Origin: Arthrobacter sp. E3
GTDB taxonomy: Bacteria; Actinomycetota; Actinomycetes; Actinomycetales; Micrococcaceae
Assembly (NCBI RefSeq): GCF_017353415.1
Contig: NZ_JAFMPX010000005.1
Location: 79,777 to 143,776 of the forward strand
Reading direction: 5' to 3'
DNA length: 64,000 bases
In this document: piece by piece, positions 1 through 12,471 of the stretch
Layout: every line of letters begins with the position of its first letter
How positions within the stretch are numbered: the stretch's first letter is position 1
Made by a program: the position numbers and the translations under genes
Notes under the pieces: generated by a model
Database searches by the model: none
What the model saw: only the letters and a program-made list of their open reading frames with translations
What the model was told of the DNA's origin: nothing

Positions 1-1081
1 ACCAGGAAACCCTGACGGACCCTTCCTACGCCCGCCAGCTCATCGTTCAGACGGCCCCGCACATCGGCAACACCGGCGTGAACAAGGCTGACAACGAGTC
101 GGACCGCATCTGGGCTGCCGGCTACATTGTGCGCGACGCCGCTCGCCGCCCCTCCAACTGGCGCAGCGAGGGAACGCTCGACGACGAGCTTTCCTCCCAA
201 GGCGTCGTTGGCATCCAGGGTGTTGACACCCGCGCGATCACCCGGCACCTGCGCGAGCGCGGTTCCATGAAGGCCGGTATCTTCTCCGGAGCCGACGCCT
301 CCCGCCCCGAAGCGGACCTGCTCGCCGACGTGCTGGCACAGCCCGCCATGGCCGGCCTGCGCCTGGCCGAGGAAGTCAGCTGCAAGGAGGCCTACGTCGT
401 CGAACCTGCCGAGCACGGCTGGACGGGGGAGACCCTGTTCAACATCGTGGCTCTGGACTTGGGCATGAAGGCCATGACCCCGGCGCGCTTTGCCGAGCGC
501 GGCGTGCGCCTGCACGTCCTGCCAGCCACTGCCACGTTTGAAGAGGCACAGGCGCTGAACCCCGATGGTGTGTTCATCTCCAACGGCCCGGGCGACCCCG
601 CCACGGCCGACAGCCAGGTTTCCTTTGTGCGCAGCTTCCTTGAAGCCGGCGTGCCGTACTTTGGCATTTGCTTCGGCAACCAGATCCTGGGCCGCGCCCT
701 GGGCTTCGGCACGTACAAGCTGCGCTACGGCCACCGCGGCATGAACCAGCCGGTGCTGGACCGCAGCACAGGCAAAGTGGAGATCACCAGCCAGAACCAC
801 GGCTTCGCTGTCGACGCACCCCTTGACGGGCCCACCCAGGCGCCGGAGGAACGTTTCGGCAAGGTGCAGGTCAGTCACATCAGCCTCAACGATCAGGTTG
901 TCGAAGGCCTCTCCTGCATGGATGTGCCCGCATTCTCAGTGCAGTACCACCCCGAAGCTGCGGCTGGACCGCACGACGCCGCCTACCTGTTTGACAGGTT
1001 CATCAAACTCATGACCGACTACAAGAGTGCACAGCGCAAGAACACACAGAGTCAGACCACACAGAGCCAGGAAGATAAGTA

Positions 1082-1082
<1 letters not shown>
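1..1082 (+). CDS. carA: Carbamoyl-phosphate synthase small subunit, 5' end outside window
   Basis: This is the glutamine amidotransferase subunit that hydrolyses glutamine and passes ammonia to CarB for carbamoyl phosphate, the entry to pyrimidine and arginine synthesis. The open frame runs from the first bases (codons in phase with base 3) without a start, so the N-terminal part, roughly 80 residues by family length, lies upstream. A GTG at 78 is internal, because family-like sequence ([13 protein letters not shown]) precedes it. The class I amidotransferase domain shows the nucleophile Cys in GICFGNQ and the His/Glu pair in [12 protein letters not shown]. Its TAA stop overlaps the carB ATG by one base (TAATG), indicating translational coupling. 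Confidence 0.97.
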
Positions 1083-4382
<3,300 letters not shown>

Positions 4383-4390
<8 letters not shown>

Positions 4391-5294
4391 GAAGGTGGAC
4401 AACAACGGCAGCGCCGGTGTCCCCGATCGCGGAGGTCCCGCCGTGAGCTTGCAAGACGGGGGAGCGATCAGGGGATTCGGCGCCCGTCTTGCCGCCGCCA
4501 TGCTTGCCCGTGGACCGCTGTGTGTGGGGATCGACCCGCACCCGGCCCTGCTGGCAGCGTGGGGACTTACGGACTCGGTTCAGGGTTTGCGCACGTTCTC
4601 GCAGACAGTACTGGAGGCCGTGGAACCCTTGGCGGCAGCCATCAAGCCACAAGTGGCGCTCTATGAGCGCCACGGCTCTGCCGGCCTGGCTGTGCTGGAG
4701 GAACTGCTGGCCGCCGCCTCGGCAGCCAAGGTGCTCACCATCGCCGACGCCAAGCGCGGGGACATTGGTTCCACCATGGCCGGCTATGCCGACGCGTGGC
4801 TGCGTGACGGTTCGGCACTGGCCGCCGATTCAGTGACACTGAGCCCTTACCTGGGTTTTGAATCACTGCGTCCGGCCCTTGACCTTGCGGCTGCCAATGG
4901 CAGGGGCGTTTTTGTCCTTGCCCTGACGTCCAACCCGGAAGGTGCCTCCGTCCAACATGTGGGTGGTGCCGAATCGGTCGCCAAACGCATTGTGGAGGCG
5001 GCCGCCGTCGAAAACCAGCGCTGGGCCGAGGTAGCTCTCGGCTCGGTGGGACTGGTGGTCGGTGCCACCGTGGGCAACGCGCTGACTGAGCTGGGCATTG
5101 ATTTGGCTGCCGTCCACGGTCCGTTGCTCGCCCCGGGTCTGGGTGCCCAAGGCGCCACCGGTGCGGACATGCGTGCCACCTTCGGTGCTGCCTATCCGGC
5201 AGTGCTGGCCACCTCCAGCCGCGGTATCCTGGCCGCCGGTCCTGGCGTGGCACAGCTGCGGGTGGCCACGCAGGAGACTCTGCAGGGCTTGTAG
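4383..5294 (+). CDS. pyrF: Orotidine 5'-phosphate decarboxylase (actinobacterial long type)
   Basis: PyrF decarboxylates OMP to UMP, the last step of de novo pyrimidine synthesis. The active-site motif [11 protein letters not shown], with its catalytic Lys/Asp set, is present, as are the phosphate-binding segments LCVGIDPHP and LAPGLGAQG. The ATG at 4383 (MPEKVDNNG) overlaps the carB stop by 8 bases. A GTG at 4443 is an alternative that would remove about 20 low-complexity residues. Roughly 300 residues fits the type 2 OMP decarboxylases of actinobacteria rather than the short E. coli type. The gene ends the carA-carB-pyrF unit; a hairpin follows. Confidence 0.96.
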
Positions 5295-5326
5295 CCTTTG
5301 GTTGCTGCCGCGACAGATTGATTTGC

Positions 5327-5382
5327 GTCCCCGGTGCGGATAGGTTCGAAGGATTACTGAGCCGTGAACCCGCACCGGGGAC
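5327..5382 (+). terminator. Long-loop hairpin between pyrF and mihF
   Basis: Two perfectly complementary 13-base arms (5327-5339 and 5370-5382, GTCCCCGGTGCGG and its complement) enclose a 30-base loop. There is no T run, so it may be a Rho-type or weak terminator for the pyr operon, or a structured leader for mihF. The pairing is directly visible; the function is inferred. Confidence 0.45.
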
Positions 5383-5404
5383 AGCCATCAGCAGGGGAGC
5401 TTCC

Positions 5405-5725
5405 GTGAATTTGCCGCATCTGTCCCAAGAAGAACGCGCAGACGCACGTACGAAGGCCATTGCTGCCAGGACCTTGCGATCCCAGGCAAAACAAGACCTT
5501 AAAACAGGGAAAACCAGTGTCGCGGCCGTACTTTTGGCGGCCGCCGGTGAAGCTGCCCTGGACAGACTCAAAGTGTGTGAATTACTCGAAGCCCTCCCGG
5601 GCATTGGAAAGGTACGTGCAACTGTGATCATGAGCGAGCTGGGGATAGCCCCAACGCGCCGAGTGCGTGGCCTGGGCGTGCACCAGCGCCGGGCCCTCGT
5701 GGACTACCTGGGGCACAAGCAGTGA
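5405..5725 (+). CDS. mihF: Integration host factor, actinobacterial type
   Basis: This is a small nucleoid-associated DNA-binding protein, essential in mycobacteria and streptomycetes and unrelated in fold to E. coli IHF. The start is taken as GTG 5405, preceded by AGGGGAG, giving about 106 residues, matching the family size. The longer open frame upstream would read through the hairpin. The helix-two-turns-helix segment ([20 protein letters not shown]) and the basic tail ([18 protein letters not shown]) are typical. The gene lies directly before gmk with a 4-base overlap, an order conserved in actinobacteria. Confidence 0.94.
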   Translation: MNLPHLSQEERADARTKAIAARTLRSQAKQDLKTGKTSVAAVLLAAAGEAALDRLKVCELLEALPGIGKVRATVIMSELGIAPTRRVRGLGVHQRRALVDYLGHKQ

Positions 5726-6336
5726 GCGGAGTTGAAGTGCCGAGCGAAAACACGGCCCGCACCAAGCCGCGCAGCGGGGTGACAGTGCTGGCCGGGCCCA
5801 CCGCCGTGGGCAAGGGAACAGTCTCCACGTTTATTCGCGACAACTACCCGGAGGTGTGGCTTTCGGTGTCGGCAACGACCCGCAAAGCCCGGCCCGGGGA
5901 GGACGAAGGGGTTCACTACTTCTTCAAGTCTGCCCACGAGTTTGACTCTTTGGAGGCCAGCGGGGACCTGCTCGAGTGGGCCGTGGTCCACGGTGTCAAC
6001 CGCTATGGGACGTTGCGCAGCACCGTCGAAGCCGCTGTCGCAGCTGGCAAGTCGGTGCTGCTGGAAATTGACCTGCAGGGCGCCCGGCAGGTCAAAGCCG
6101 CCATGCCGGAAGCTGACTTCGTGTTCCTGGCCCCGCCCACGTGGGAGGAATTAGTCCGCCGTTTGGTGGGACGCGGCACAGAAAGCGCCGAGGAACAGCA
6201 TCGCCGCCTGGAAACAGCTAAACTGGAACTTGCTGCTGCCACAGAGTTTGACTACGTCATTGTCAATGACCAAGTCAGCCGTGCAGCAGCGGCGCTGGTT
6301 GACTTGATGGGGCTCACCCCCCATCACCTTGATTAA
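5722..6336 (+). CDS. gmk: Guanylate kinase
   Basis: It phosphorylates GMP to GDP with ATP. The P-loop is visible as [12 protein letters not shown], a variant of GPSGVGKGT in which Thr replaces the first Ser. The GMP-binding segment [20 protein letters not shown] and the lid region [13 protein letters not shown] follow in normal order. The GTG start at 5722 overlaps the mihF stop (GTGA). A second in-frame GTG at 5737 is possible. The 204-residue length is within family range. It is co-transcribed with mihF and probably rpoZ. Confidence 0.96.
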   Translation: MSGVEVPSENTARTKPRSGVTVLAGPTAVGKGTVSTFIRDNYPEVWLSVSATTRKARPGEDEGVHYFFKSAHEFDSLEASGDLLEWAVVHGVNRYGTLRSTVEAAVAAGKSVLLEIDLQGARQVKAAMPEADFVFLAPPTWEELVRRLVGRGTESAEEQHRRLETAKLELAAATEFDYVIVNDQVSRAAAALVDLMGLTPHHLD

Positions 6337-6371
6337 AACCGCAACACCCTTTACGAATTTTGGAGAAGCAA

Positions 6372-6629
6372 TTGACAACACAACCCGAAGGCATCATCAA
6401 TCCCCCCATCGATTCACTGCTTGAAGCAGCCGATTCGAAGTACGGATTGGTCATCTTTGGTGCAAAGCGTGCACGCCAGATCAACGCCTACTACGCACAG
6501 CTCCATGAGGGCCTGTTCGAATATGTGGGCCCCTTGGTGGACACGAAGTTGAACGAGAAGTCGCTTTCCATCGCCTTCCGTGAAATCAACGAAGGCCTGC
6601 TGGTCTCCACACCCATCGAAGCCGCGTAA
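6372..6629 (+). CDS. rpoZ: DNA-directed RNA polymerase omega subunit
   Basis: Omega assists assembly and stability of RNA polymerase by clamping the beta' subunit. The core [20 protein letters not shown] and the tail [14 protein letters not shown] are characteristic of actinobacterial omega. The TTG at 6372 is chosen because GGAGAA at 6362-6367 is correctly spaced from it. The upstream in-frame TTG at 6360 would place that Shine-Dalgarno sequence inside the gene. It lies between gmk and coaBC, the usual order. Confidence 0.95.
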   Translation: MTTQPEGIINPPIDSLLEAADSKYGLVIFGAKRARQINAYYAQLHEGLFEYVGPLVDTKLNEKSLSIAFREINEGLLVSTPIEAA

Positions 6630-6648
6630 CCAGCGTTTTTCGCGGGGG

Positions 6649-8160
6649 ATGAACGTGCTGAACATTGTTTTGGGGGTTGGCGGCGGCATCGCCGCCTACA
6701 AATCTGCCTTGCTGCTGCGCCTCTTTACGGAGGCTGGCCACAAGGTCACGGTCATCCCCACCGAAGCGTCCACACGCTTTGTGGGCGTAGCCACATGGGA
6801 GGCCCTCAGCGGGCATCCCGTCACCAACGACGTCTTTGACGCCGTTGACCAGGTCAACCATGTCCGGATTGGCCATGAAGCAGATCTGATCGTGGTGGCT
6901 CCGGCCACTGCGGATCTCATGGCGAAGGCCGCGGGCGGCCACGCCAATGACCTCTTGACCACCACGCTGCTCATGGCGCGAGGACCCGTCCTCTTTGCCC
7001 CTGCCATGCATACGGAAATGTGGCGGCACGCGTCGACGGCAGCTAATGTTGCCACCCTTCGTGGTCGCGGCATCCACGTGCTGGAGCCCGCCGTGGGCCG
7101 TTTGACAGGTCCGGACACCGGCCCTGGCCGGCTGCCTGAGCCGGAGGAGATCTTCGCCGCCGCCTTGGCTCTTGTCGAGGGCGCACTTGCCACAGACGTA
7201 CTTGCCACAGACGTACTTGCCGAAGGCCAAGACGCACCGGCAGCTGTGCAACAGGACGCTGAGGTTCAGGACGCTGGCTCCCCAGCAGCCGCTGACACAA
7301 GGGAACTATCCGCCAGCCGGGCGCCCACAGCCGACGCAGAGTCTTCCTCCGAACGAGCACCTTCTGCTGCGGAAGTCCCTGATGCTGCCTTGACGGACGA
7401 GCCTGCTCACACCGCCGATCCGGTGTCGGCACTCAAGTCCGCAGAACCAGGCATCCTGTTCGGCAAAAGGGTGCTCATTACGGCAGGCGGTACGCGCGAA
7501 CCCCTGGATCCTGTGCGCTATCTCGGCAACAAGTCATCCGGGAAGCAAGGTGTGGCGTTGGCTGAGGCCGCCCTGGCTGCAGGTGCCATTGTGACGCTGA
7601 TTCATGCACCGTTGGAGGTGCCCGCCCCTGTTGGGGTCAAGCGGCAGCGCATTGAGACGGCCCGTGAGCTGCGCTCTGCCGCGTTGGCAGCGGCGGCCAG
7701 TGCCGACGTCGTCATCATGGCAGCAGCTGTCGCTGACTTCCGGCCGGCGAGCATGTCCACCGGCAAGATTAAGAAACGTGACAATGTGCCCGACCCCGTC
7801 ATCGAACTGGTGCGCAACCCGGACATCCTCGTGGAATTGGTGGCACACCGCGCCGCCCAGAACCAGCGCCAGCTCATTGTCGGATTTGCCGCAGAGACCG
7901 GCGACGAGCAAGGTGATGCACACAGTTACGCCCAGGCAAAGCTCGTTCGCAAGGGTTGCGATCTGCTCGTGGTCAATGAGGTGGGGCCCGGGGAAAATGG
8001 GTCCGAGCGCGTCTTTGGCCAGGACAAGAATCAGGTCGAAATCCTGGCACTCGACGGTGCCGCCCCCGTGCAGGCCGGTGGTAGTAAACGCGAGGTGGCA
8101 GACGCCGTCGTGCATCTCATTGCCCAACGATTGGCAGCCAGCAAAGCCCGCCCAGTGTGA
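6649..8160 (+). CDS. coaBC: Bifunctional phosphopantothenoylcysteine decarboxylase / phosphopantothenate-cysteine ligase
   Basis: This fused enzyme performs two consecutive steps of coenzyme A synthesis. The N-terminal CoaC flavoprotein domain has LGVGGGIAAYKSALLLR, the catalytic His region DQVNHVRI and the active-site stretch FAPAMHTEMW. The C-terminal CoaB domain begins GKRVLITAGGTREPLDPVRY and contains NKSSGKQGVALAEAAL. The two are separated by an unusually long linker of about 100 Ala/Pro/Glu-rich residues (about 7170-7450), which contains a 15-bp tandem duplication. The start is ATG 6649 or GTG 6655; the GGGGG tract suits 6655 slightly better. It follows rpoZ closely. Confidence 0.96.
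   Translation: MNVLNIVLGVGGGIAAYKSALLLRLFTEAGHKVTVIPTEASTRFVGVATWEALSGHPVTNDVFDAVDQVNHVRIGHEADLIVVAPATADLMAKAAGGHANDLLTTTLLMARGPVLFAPAMHTEMWRHASTAANVATLRGRGIHVLEPAVGRLTGPDTGPGRLPEPEEIFAAALALVEGALATDVLATDVLAEGQDAPAAVQQDAEVQDAGSPAAADTRELSASRAPTADAESSSERAPSAAEVPDAALTDEPAHTADPVSALKSAEPGILFGKRVLITAGGTREPLDPVRYLGNKSSGKQGVALAEAALAAGAIVTLIHAPLEVPAPVGVKRQRIETARELRSAALAAAASADVVIMAAAVADFRPASMSTGKIKKRDNVPDPVIELVRNPDILVELVAHRAAQNQRQLIVGFAAETGDEQGDAHSYAQAKLVRKGCDLLVVNEVGPGENGSERVFGQDKNQVEILALDGAAPVQAGGSKREVADAVVHLIAQRLAASKARPV
7186..7215 (+). repeat. 15-bp tandem duplication inside the coaBC linker
   Basis: CTTGCCACAGACGTA is present twice back to back, followed by a third partial copy (CTTGCC). It keeps the frame and gives the repeated peptide LATDV-LATDV in the interdomain linker. 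It looks like a recent slippage event in unconstrained sequence. Confidence 0.9.
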
Positions 8161-8203
8161 CTATCCATGTCTGCCGCCGAAAGGTGAGCAGCACAATGAC
8201 CAG

Positions 8204-8209
8204 TAAAGT
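8204..8209 (+). promoter_or_regulatory. Putative -10 element for leaderless metK mRNA
   Basis: TAAAGT is followed by exactly six bases and then the metK GTG. A TANNNT box 6-7 bases before a start codon is the usual mark of leaderless transcription in actinobacteria, with transcription beginning at the start codon. No Shine-Dalgarno sequence is present in the gap. Confidence 0.6.
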
Positions 8210-8215
8210 AGATAC

Positions 8216-9418
8216 GTGACTTCACTAAACCCCTTGCGCCTTTTTACCTCCGAATCCGTGACAGCCGGGCATCCCGACAAAATTTGTGATCAGATCAGCG
8301 ACGCCATTTTGGATGCGCTGCTGGCTGAAGATCCCAATTCCCGGGTTGCGGTGGAAACCATGGCCACGACCGGGTTGGTGCATGTGGCAGGCGAGGTGAC
8401 GACGAACGCGTATGTGGAGATCCCGCAGATTGTCCGCAACACCATCCTGGACATCGGCTACGACTCCTCAGCCAACGGCTTTGACGGCGCACGATGCGGT
8501 GTTTCGGTCTCGATCGGGCAGCAGTCCCAAGACATTTCCGACGGTGTGTTCAACGCCTTGGAGGTCCGTGAAGGCACCGCCGTGGACAAATACGATACCC
8601 AGGGTGCGGGAGACCAGGGCCTCATGTTCGGCTACGCCAGCAATGAGACGGCCTCCTTCATGCCCACCCCCATCTTCCTCGCCCACAGGCTCTCGGAACG
8701 GCTCACGAAGGTGCGCAAGTCCGGACTGCTGGAGTACCTGCGCCCGGACGGCAAGACCCAGGTGACCATTGGTTACGACGGCGAGAAGCCGGTCTCCGTG
8801 GACACCGTGGTGATCTCCAGCCAGCACGCCGAAGGCACGGAACTGGACAAGTTGCGCGCCGACTTGCAGGAATTCGTCATCACGCCCGTCATGGACGCCT
8901 CCGGACTGGATGTTTCCAACATCAAAACGTACCTCAACCCGGCCGGACCGTTCGTGGTGGGCGGTCCCGTGGGTGACGCCGGCCTCACCGGCCGCAAGAT
9001 CATTGTGGATACGTATGGCGGCATGGCCCGCCACGGCGGCGGCGCATTCTCCGGCAAGGACCCGTCAAAGGTGGACCGCTCGGCAGCCTACGCCATGCGT
9101 TGGGTGGCCAAGAATGTAGTTGCCGCAGGCCTGGCCGCCCGAGCCGAAGTCCAGGTTGGCTACGCCATTGGTGTGGCCCGTCCTGTGGGCGTATATGTGG
9201 AGACGTTCGGCACGGAGACGGTGGACCCGCGCCAGATCGAGGCTGCCATTGCCGCCGTGTTCGATCTTCGTCCCATGGCCATCATCGACAGCCTGGACCT
9301 TTTACGGCCCATCTACGCCAAGACGGCAGCCCACGGCCACTTTGGCCGCGACGATCCCGACTTCACGTGGGAAAACCTTGACCGCGTGGACGCGTTGAAG
9401 GCGTTCTTCAACGCCTGA
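8216..9418 (+). CDS. metK: S-adenosylmethionine synthetase
   Basis: MetK makes S-adenosylmethionine from ATP and methionine. At 400 residues it is full length. Family landmarks are [20 protein letters not shown] at the N-terminus, the ATP-binding [12 protein letters not shown], and the phosphate-binding [19 protein letters not shown] near residue 280. The GTG start at 8216 has a -10 box six bases away and no ribosome binding site, so the mRNA is probably leaderless. A strong hairpin closes the gene. No SAM riboswitch is visible in the 55 bases upstream. Confidence 0.98.
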   Translation: MTSLNPLRLFTSESVTAGHPDKICDQISDAILDALLAEDPNSRVAVETMATTGLVHVAGEVTTNAYVEIPQIVRNTILDIGYDSSANGFDGARCGVSVSIGQQSQDISDGVFNALEVREGTAVDKYDTQGAGDQGLMFGYASNETASFMPTPIFLAHRLSERLTKVRKSGLLEYLRPDGKTQVTIGYDGEKPVSVDTVVISSQHAEGTELDKLRADLQEFVITPVMDASGLDVSNIKTYLNPAGPFVVGGPVGDAGLTGRKIIVDTYGGMARHGGGAFSGKDPSKVDRSAAYAMRWVAKNVVAAGLAARAEVQVGYAIGVARPVGVYVETFGTETVDPRQIEAAIAAVFDLRPMAIIDSLDLLRPIYAKTAAHGHFGRDDPDFTWENLDRVDALKAFFNA

Positions 9419-9462
9419 GCCCCCGCGCTCAGCAACACTCTGTCCGCAACCGCTTTATCCAC

Positions 9463-9510
9463 AGCTAAGCACAGCCCGCTGACACCTTTGTCAGTGGGCT
9501 GTGCTTAGCT
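9463..9510 (+). terminator. Terminator after metK
   Basis: Two 22-base arms (9463-9484 and 9489-9510) pair with one G-T wobble around a CCTT loop. The 3' arm ends ...GTGCTTAGCT and is followed by TGTTT. This is a very stable intrinsic-type hairpin separating metK from priA. Confidence 0.85.
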
Positions 9511-9568
9511 TGTTTCAGGCCCGAACAACGGACACGACGCTTGCCGCACAACGAGAACAGGAGCGCCC

Positions 9569-11671
9569 ATGGATGAGGATTCCAGCCACGGTGTGCAACT
9601 GAGTCTGTTGAGCGGTTTCGTGGCCAAGGAACGGGTTGCCGATCCGCACAGCGGGGTGGTGCTCGCCGCAAATTTACCCGTGGCACAGATCATCATTGAT
9701 TCACCGCTGCCGCACCTTGATCGGATCTTTGACTACTCGGTGCCCCAAGAGCTCGACGCCGTTGCCCAGCCCGGCGTGCGGGTGCGGGTGAAGTTTTCCG
9801 GTCAGGACCTCAACGGCTACCTCGTGGCGCGGATTGCCGAGTCCCAGAGCGAGCGGCTGGTTCCGCTGGGCCGCGTGTATTCAGCGGTTCCCGTGCTGGC
9901 TCCGGCTGTGTTGGAGCTGGCCCGGAAAGTTGCCGCGCGCTACAGCGGCACTGTGGCGGATGTGCTGCGCGTCGCCGTCCCGCCGCGGGTAGCCAGCCTG
10001 GAAAAGGTATTCCTGGGTCGGGATCGCGCAACGGCTGCCACACCGCACGAGCCAATACCGCGGCTTGAGGCGTCGCCTTTCGCCGACTACGCCCATGCCG
10101 AGGATTTCCTGACCCGCCTGGCCATGGGGGAGACACCGAAGGCCGTGCTGGGATCCCTTGCAGGATTCGGCGTGCAGTCCTGGCACCACCAGCTGGCCCA
10201 GGCCGTGGCATCCTGCCAGATCTCGGGCCGCGGCGCCATAGTTGTGGTTCCGGACCTGCGTGACCTTGAACTGCTGGAGCAGGCTTTCGCGTCTGTTTTG
10301 GAGGCAGGGACGTATCTGAAGCTGACGGCCGACGACGGACCCAGCCTGCGCTACGCGAACTTCCTCCTAGTCCTGTCCGGGGAGGTGAAGATCGTCATCG
10401 GCACCCGGTCCGCGGCCTATGCCCCTGTGGCCGACCTGGGTCTGGTGTGCTGCTGGGACGACGGCGACGAACTGCACGTGGAGCGCCGCGCCCCCTACCA
10501 GCACAGCCGCGACGTATTGTTGCTGCGCTCGGAAATCGAGGACACGGCAGTGCTCATGGCAGGCCACAGCCGCAGCAGCCAATCCCAACGCCTTGTTGCC
10601 ACTGGCTGGGCCAAGGAACTGGTGTCTGCCCGGCCAGCAGTGCGCAAGTCCACACCACGGGTCATCAGCACCTCGGACTCTTTCGAGATGGAACGCGACC
10701 CGGCCGCTGCCATGGCACGCCTGCCGCACAGGGCATGGGAAACAGCCAAGGCAGCGGTGAAGTTCGGCCCCGTCCTGGTCCAGGTGGCCCGCACCGGCTA
10801 TGCGCCGGCACTGGCTTGCCAGCGCTGCCGCGAAGTGGCCCGCTGCCGGCACTGCACCGGCCCGCTGATGCAGGCACGCTCAGCCGGCTCCACATCCATC
10901 ATGGTCACGTGCAAGTGGTGCGGGGTGGCCGAGACGGCCTTTAGCTGCCCCACCTGCGGTTTCCATGAACTTCGTGCCATCGCCGTCGGAGCCTTGCGTA
11001 CGGCTGAAGAGCTGGGGCGGGCATTCCCGTCGGTTCCCGTCATCTCCTCCTCAGGCGAGCACATCAAGACCACCGTGCCGGACAAACCGGCCATCGTGGT
11101 GGCCACCATCGGGGCTGAACCCGTGGCCGCACACGGCTATGCGGCGGCGCTGCTCCTTGACGGGGACTCCATGCTGCGCCGTGAAACGCTGCGGGCAGGG
11201 GAGGAGGCGCTGCGGCGCTGGATGAACGCAGCCGCCCTGGTGCGTCCGGCCAAGGACGGCGGCATTGTGGTGGTCACGGCTGAGGATTCATTGGAGGTGG
11301 CCGCACTGGTGCGCTGGGACCCGGCCGGCTACGCCGAGCGGGAATTTTTACTCCACCACGAGTTGCAGCTGCCCCCGGCAGTCAGAGTCGCGGCCCTTAC
11401 CGGGCGGGAAGCCGATGTAGAGGCTTTTGTGACCGAGCTTGAACTGCCCCACGGTGTCAGGGTCATTGGTCCGGCACCCCTGCCACGTGCGTTCTCAGGT
11501 GCGCCGTCGGATGATCCGGACGAAGCGCCGGACTACCGCACGCTCGTCTTCTTCCCCTACTCGGAAGCCGCCAGGATCACCGCTGCCATGCGCTCGTTGA
11601 AAGCCGCCAACGCGGCCCGCAGGGTAGGCAAGCCAGTGCAGGTGCGCTGCGACGGCCTCGACGTGCTCTAG
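9569..11671 (+). CDS. priA: PriA-like primosomal protein N' lacking helicase motifs
   Basis: This is the primosome restart protein family. The DNA-binding N-terminal part (IIDSPLPHLDRIFDYSVP, then VRVRVKFSGQDLNGYLV) is well conserved. The zinc-binding module is intact, with paired cysteines CQRC, CRHC, CKWC and CPTC at about residues 414-470. The Walker A position reads LAGFGVQSWHHQLAQAV instead of a GxxGxGKT loop, and the DEEH box is replaced by CCWDDGDELH, so ATPase activity is unlikely. Actinobacteria generally carry such degenerate PriA proteins. ATG 9569 is the start. Its TAG stop overlaps the stop of the convergent gene downstream. Confidence 0.9.
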   Translation: MDEDSSHGVQLSLLSGFVAKERVADPHSGVVLAANLPVAQIIIDSPLPHLDRIFDYSVPQELDAVAQPGVRVRVKFSGQDLNGYLVARIAESQSERLVPLGRVYSAVPVLAPAVLELARKVAARYSGTVADVLRVAVPPRVASLEKVFLGRDRATAATPHEPIPRLEASPFADYAHAEDFLTRLAMGETPKAVLGSLAGFGVQSWHHQLAQAVASCQISGRGAIVVVPDLRDLELLEQAFASVLEAGTYLKLTADDGPSLRYANFLLVLSGEVKIVIGTRSAAYAPVADLGLVCCWDDGDELHVERRAPYQHSRDVLLLRSEIEDTAVLMAGHSRSSQSQRLVATGWAKELVSARPAVRKSTPRVISTSDSFEMERDPAAAMARLPHRAWETAKAAVKFGPVLVQVARTGYAPALACQRCREVARCRHCTGPLMQARSAGSTSIMVTCKWCGVAETAFSCPTCGFHELRAIAVGALRTAEELGRAFPSVPVISSSGEHIKTTVPDKPAIVVATIGAEPVAAHGYAAALLLDGDSMLRRETLRAGEEALRRWMNAAALVRPAKDGGIVVVTAEDSLEVAALVRWDPAGYAEREFLLHHELQLPPAVRVAALTGREADVEAFVTELELPHGVRVIGPAPLPRAFSGAPSDDPDEAPDYRTLVFFPYSEAARITAAMRSLKAANAARRVGKPVQVRCDGLDVL

Positions 11672-12063
11672 TCCGCGGTGTGGTCCCCGACTGTGTGATC
11701 GTGTCCAGAGTCGGATGAGCCACCCATCATTTCGAGCATGTTGCCGGAGCCGCTGCGGAAGAACACCGCCAGCAAGGTCAGCCCGATGACGATGAAAGCG
11801 ATGTTGAGCCACGTGGTGTAGTTCCAGCTGATACCGGCGTCGTTGATCGAGAGGTGTCGGTGCTGGGGACCAAGTCCAGCTGCGATGGTCAGGGAGCGGG
11901 GGGAGTCATCGTGCACGATAGCAACGATTCGTTCCTTGCGGACAATCGCTTGAATCACAGCCGACAGGGTGAATCCGAGCACGGGTGGCCACAGGATCTG
12001 CCATGCCATCGAACCGGCTATGGCTAGTGCATGGCCGACTGCTTCCAAGATGAACATGCACAT
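11668..12063 (-). pseudogene. Remnant of a YraQ/DUF318-type permease with internal deletion
   Basis: The 131-residue frame begins like the N-terminus of metal-efflux-type permeases (ILEAVGHALAIAGSMAWQIL, then LGFTLSAVIQAIVRK) up to about residue 67. It then jumps to what resembles the permease C-terminus (AGISWNYTTWLNIAFIVIG and a His-rich tail, SDSGHDHTVGDHT). The family is usually about 300 residues or more, so roughly two thirds of the protein, including the central membrane helices, seems missing without a frameshift. It ends inside the priA stop (shared CTAG). The family call is from remembered resemblance; a genuine small two-helix protein is the alternative. Confidence 0.5.
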
Positions 12064-12216
12064 CCTGCTTCACGTTCTAGGTAAAGTGTCCACCGGCCGG
12101 GGCATTGGTGGTGAGGAATGTTTTGAAAGGTCAGTCCAGGTGGTCGGGCAAGGTCCTATGGCTCTATTTTCCGAGCGTGAGGAGCGCTACCTTTGCAAGT
12201 AAACGGAGGTTTGACC
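12064..12216. other. Intergenic region between permease remnant and SHOCT gene
   Basis: It holds the 5' region of the minus-strand permease remnant and the plus-strand leader of the SHOCT gene, with AACGGAGGT at 12202-12210 as a strong ribosome binding site. No clear hairpin or additional gene was recognised. The segment looks less GC-rich than its surroundings, in line with foreign origin. Confidence 0.4.
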
Positions 12217-12471
12217 ATGTACGGGTGGAGTGGTGGCAGCGGGGGGATGATCGGCTGGATCGCGATGGCGGTTCTGATGGTTTTGTTCTGGGGCGGGGTG
12301 GTTACCGTCATCGTGGTCCTTCTACGACGCCCACACCCCGGTCAGGGAACGCCCGGTAGGGGCCCTTCGCACGATGAGGCTGAGCGTATTCTGCGGGAGC
12401 GTTTCGCCCGCGGAGAGATCGAGGAAACCGAATACCTCGCCCGCCGTGCCGCCCTGAGGCGACCGGAATGA
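12217..12471 (+). CDS. Small SHOCT-domain membrane protein
   Basis: This 84-residue protein has one strong transmembrane helix (about residues 8-34, GWIAMAVLMVLFWGGVVTVI) and a C-terminal SHOCT domain (EAERILRERFARGEIEETEY), a short helical module common at the ends of membrane proteins. The start at 12217 is set by the consensus ribosome binding site just upstream. It overlaps the following cupredoxin gene by four bases (ATGA), so the two are co-translated. Such small SHOCT proteins are frequent in actinobacterial copper and heavy-metal clusters. Its own function is unknown. Confidence 0.8.
   Translation: MYGWSGGSGGMIGWIAMAVLMVLFWGGVVTVIVVLLRRPHPGQGTPGRGPSHDEAERILRERFARGEIEETEYLARRAALRRPE

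Noticed and set aside
5343..5351. tRNA T-loop-like GGTTCGAA
   Set aside because: No acceptor stem, anticodon arm or CCA-like end is found around it; the bases lie in the loop of the pyrF-mihF hairpin.
8161..8215. SAM riboswitch before metK
   Set aside because: The gap is only 55 bases, and the promoter box lies six bases from the start codon, leaving no room for a leader RNA.
11969..12202. 77-codon plus-strand frame between the permease remnant and the SHOCT gene
   Set aside because: It overlaps the start of the minus-strand permease remnant, lacks a family match and ends in the SHOCT leader.
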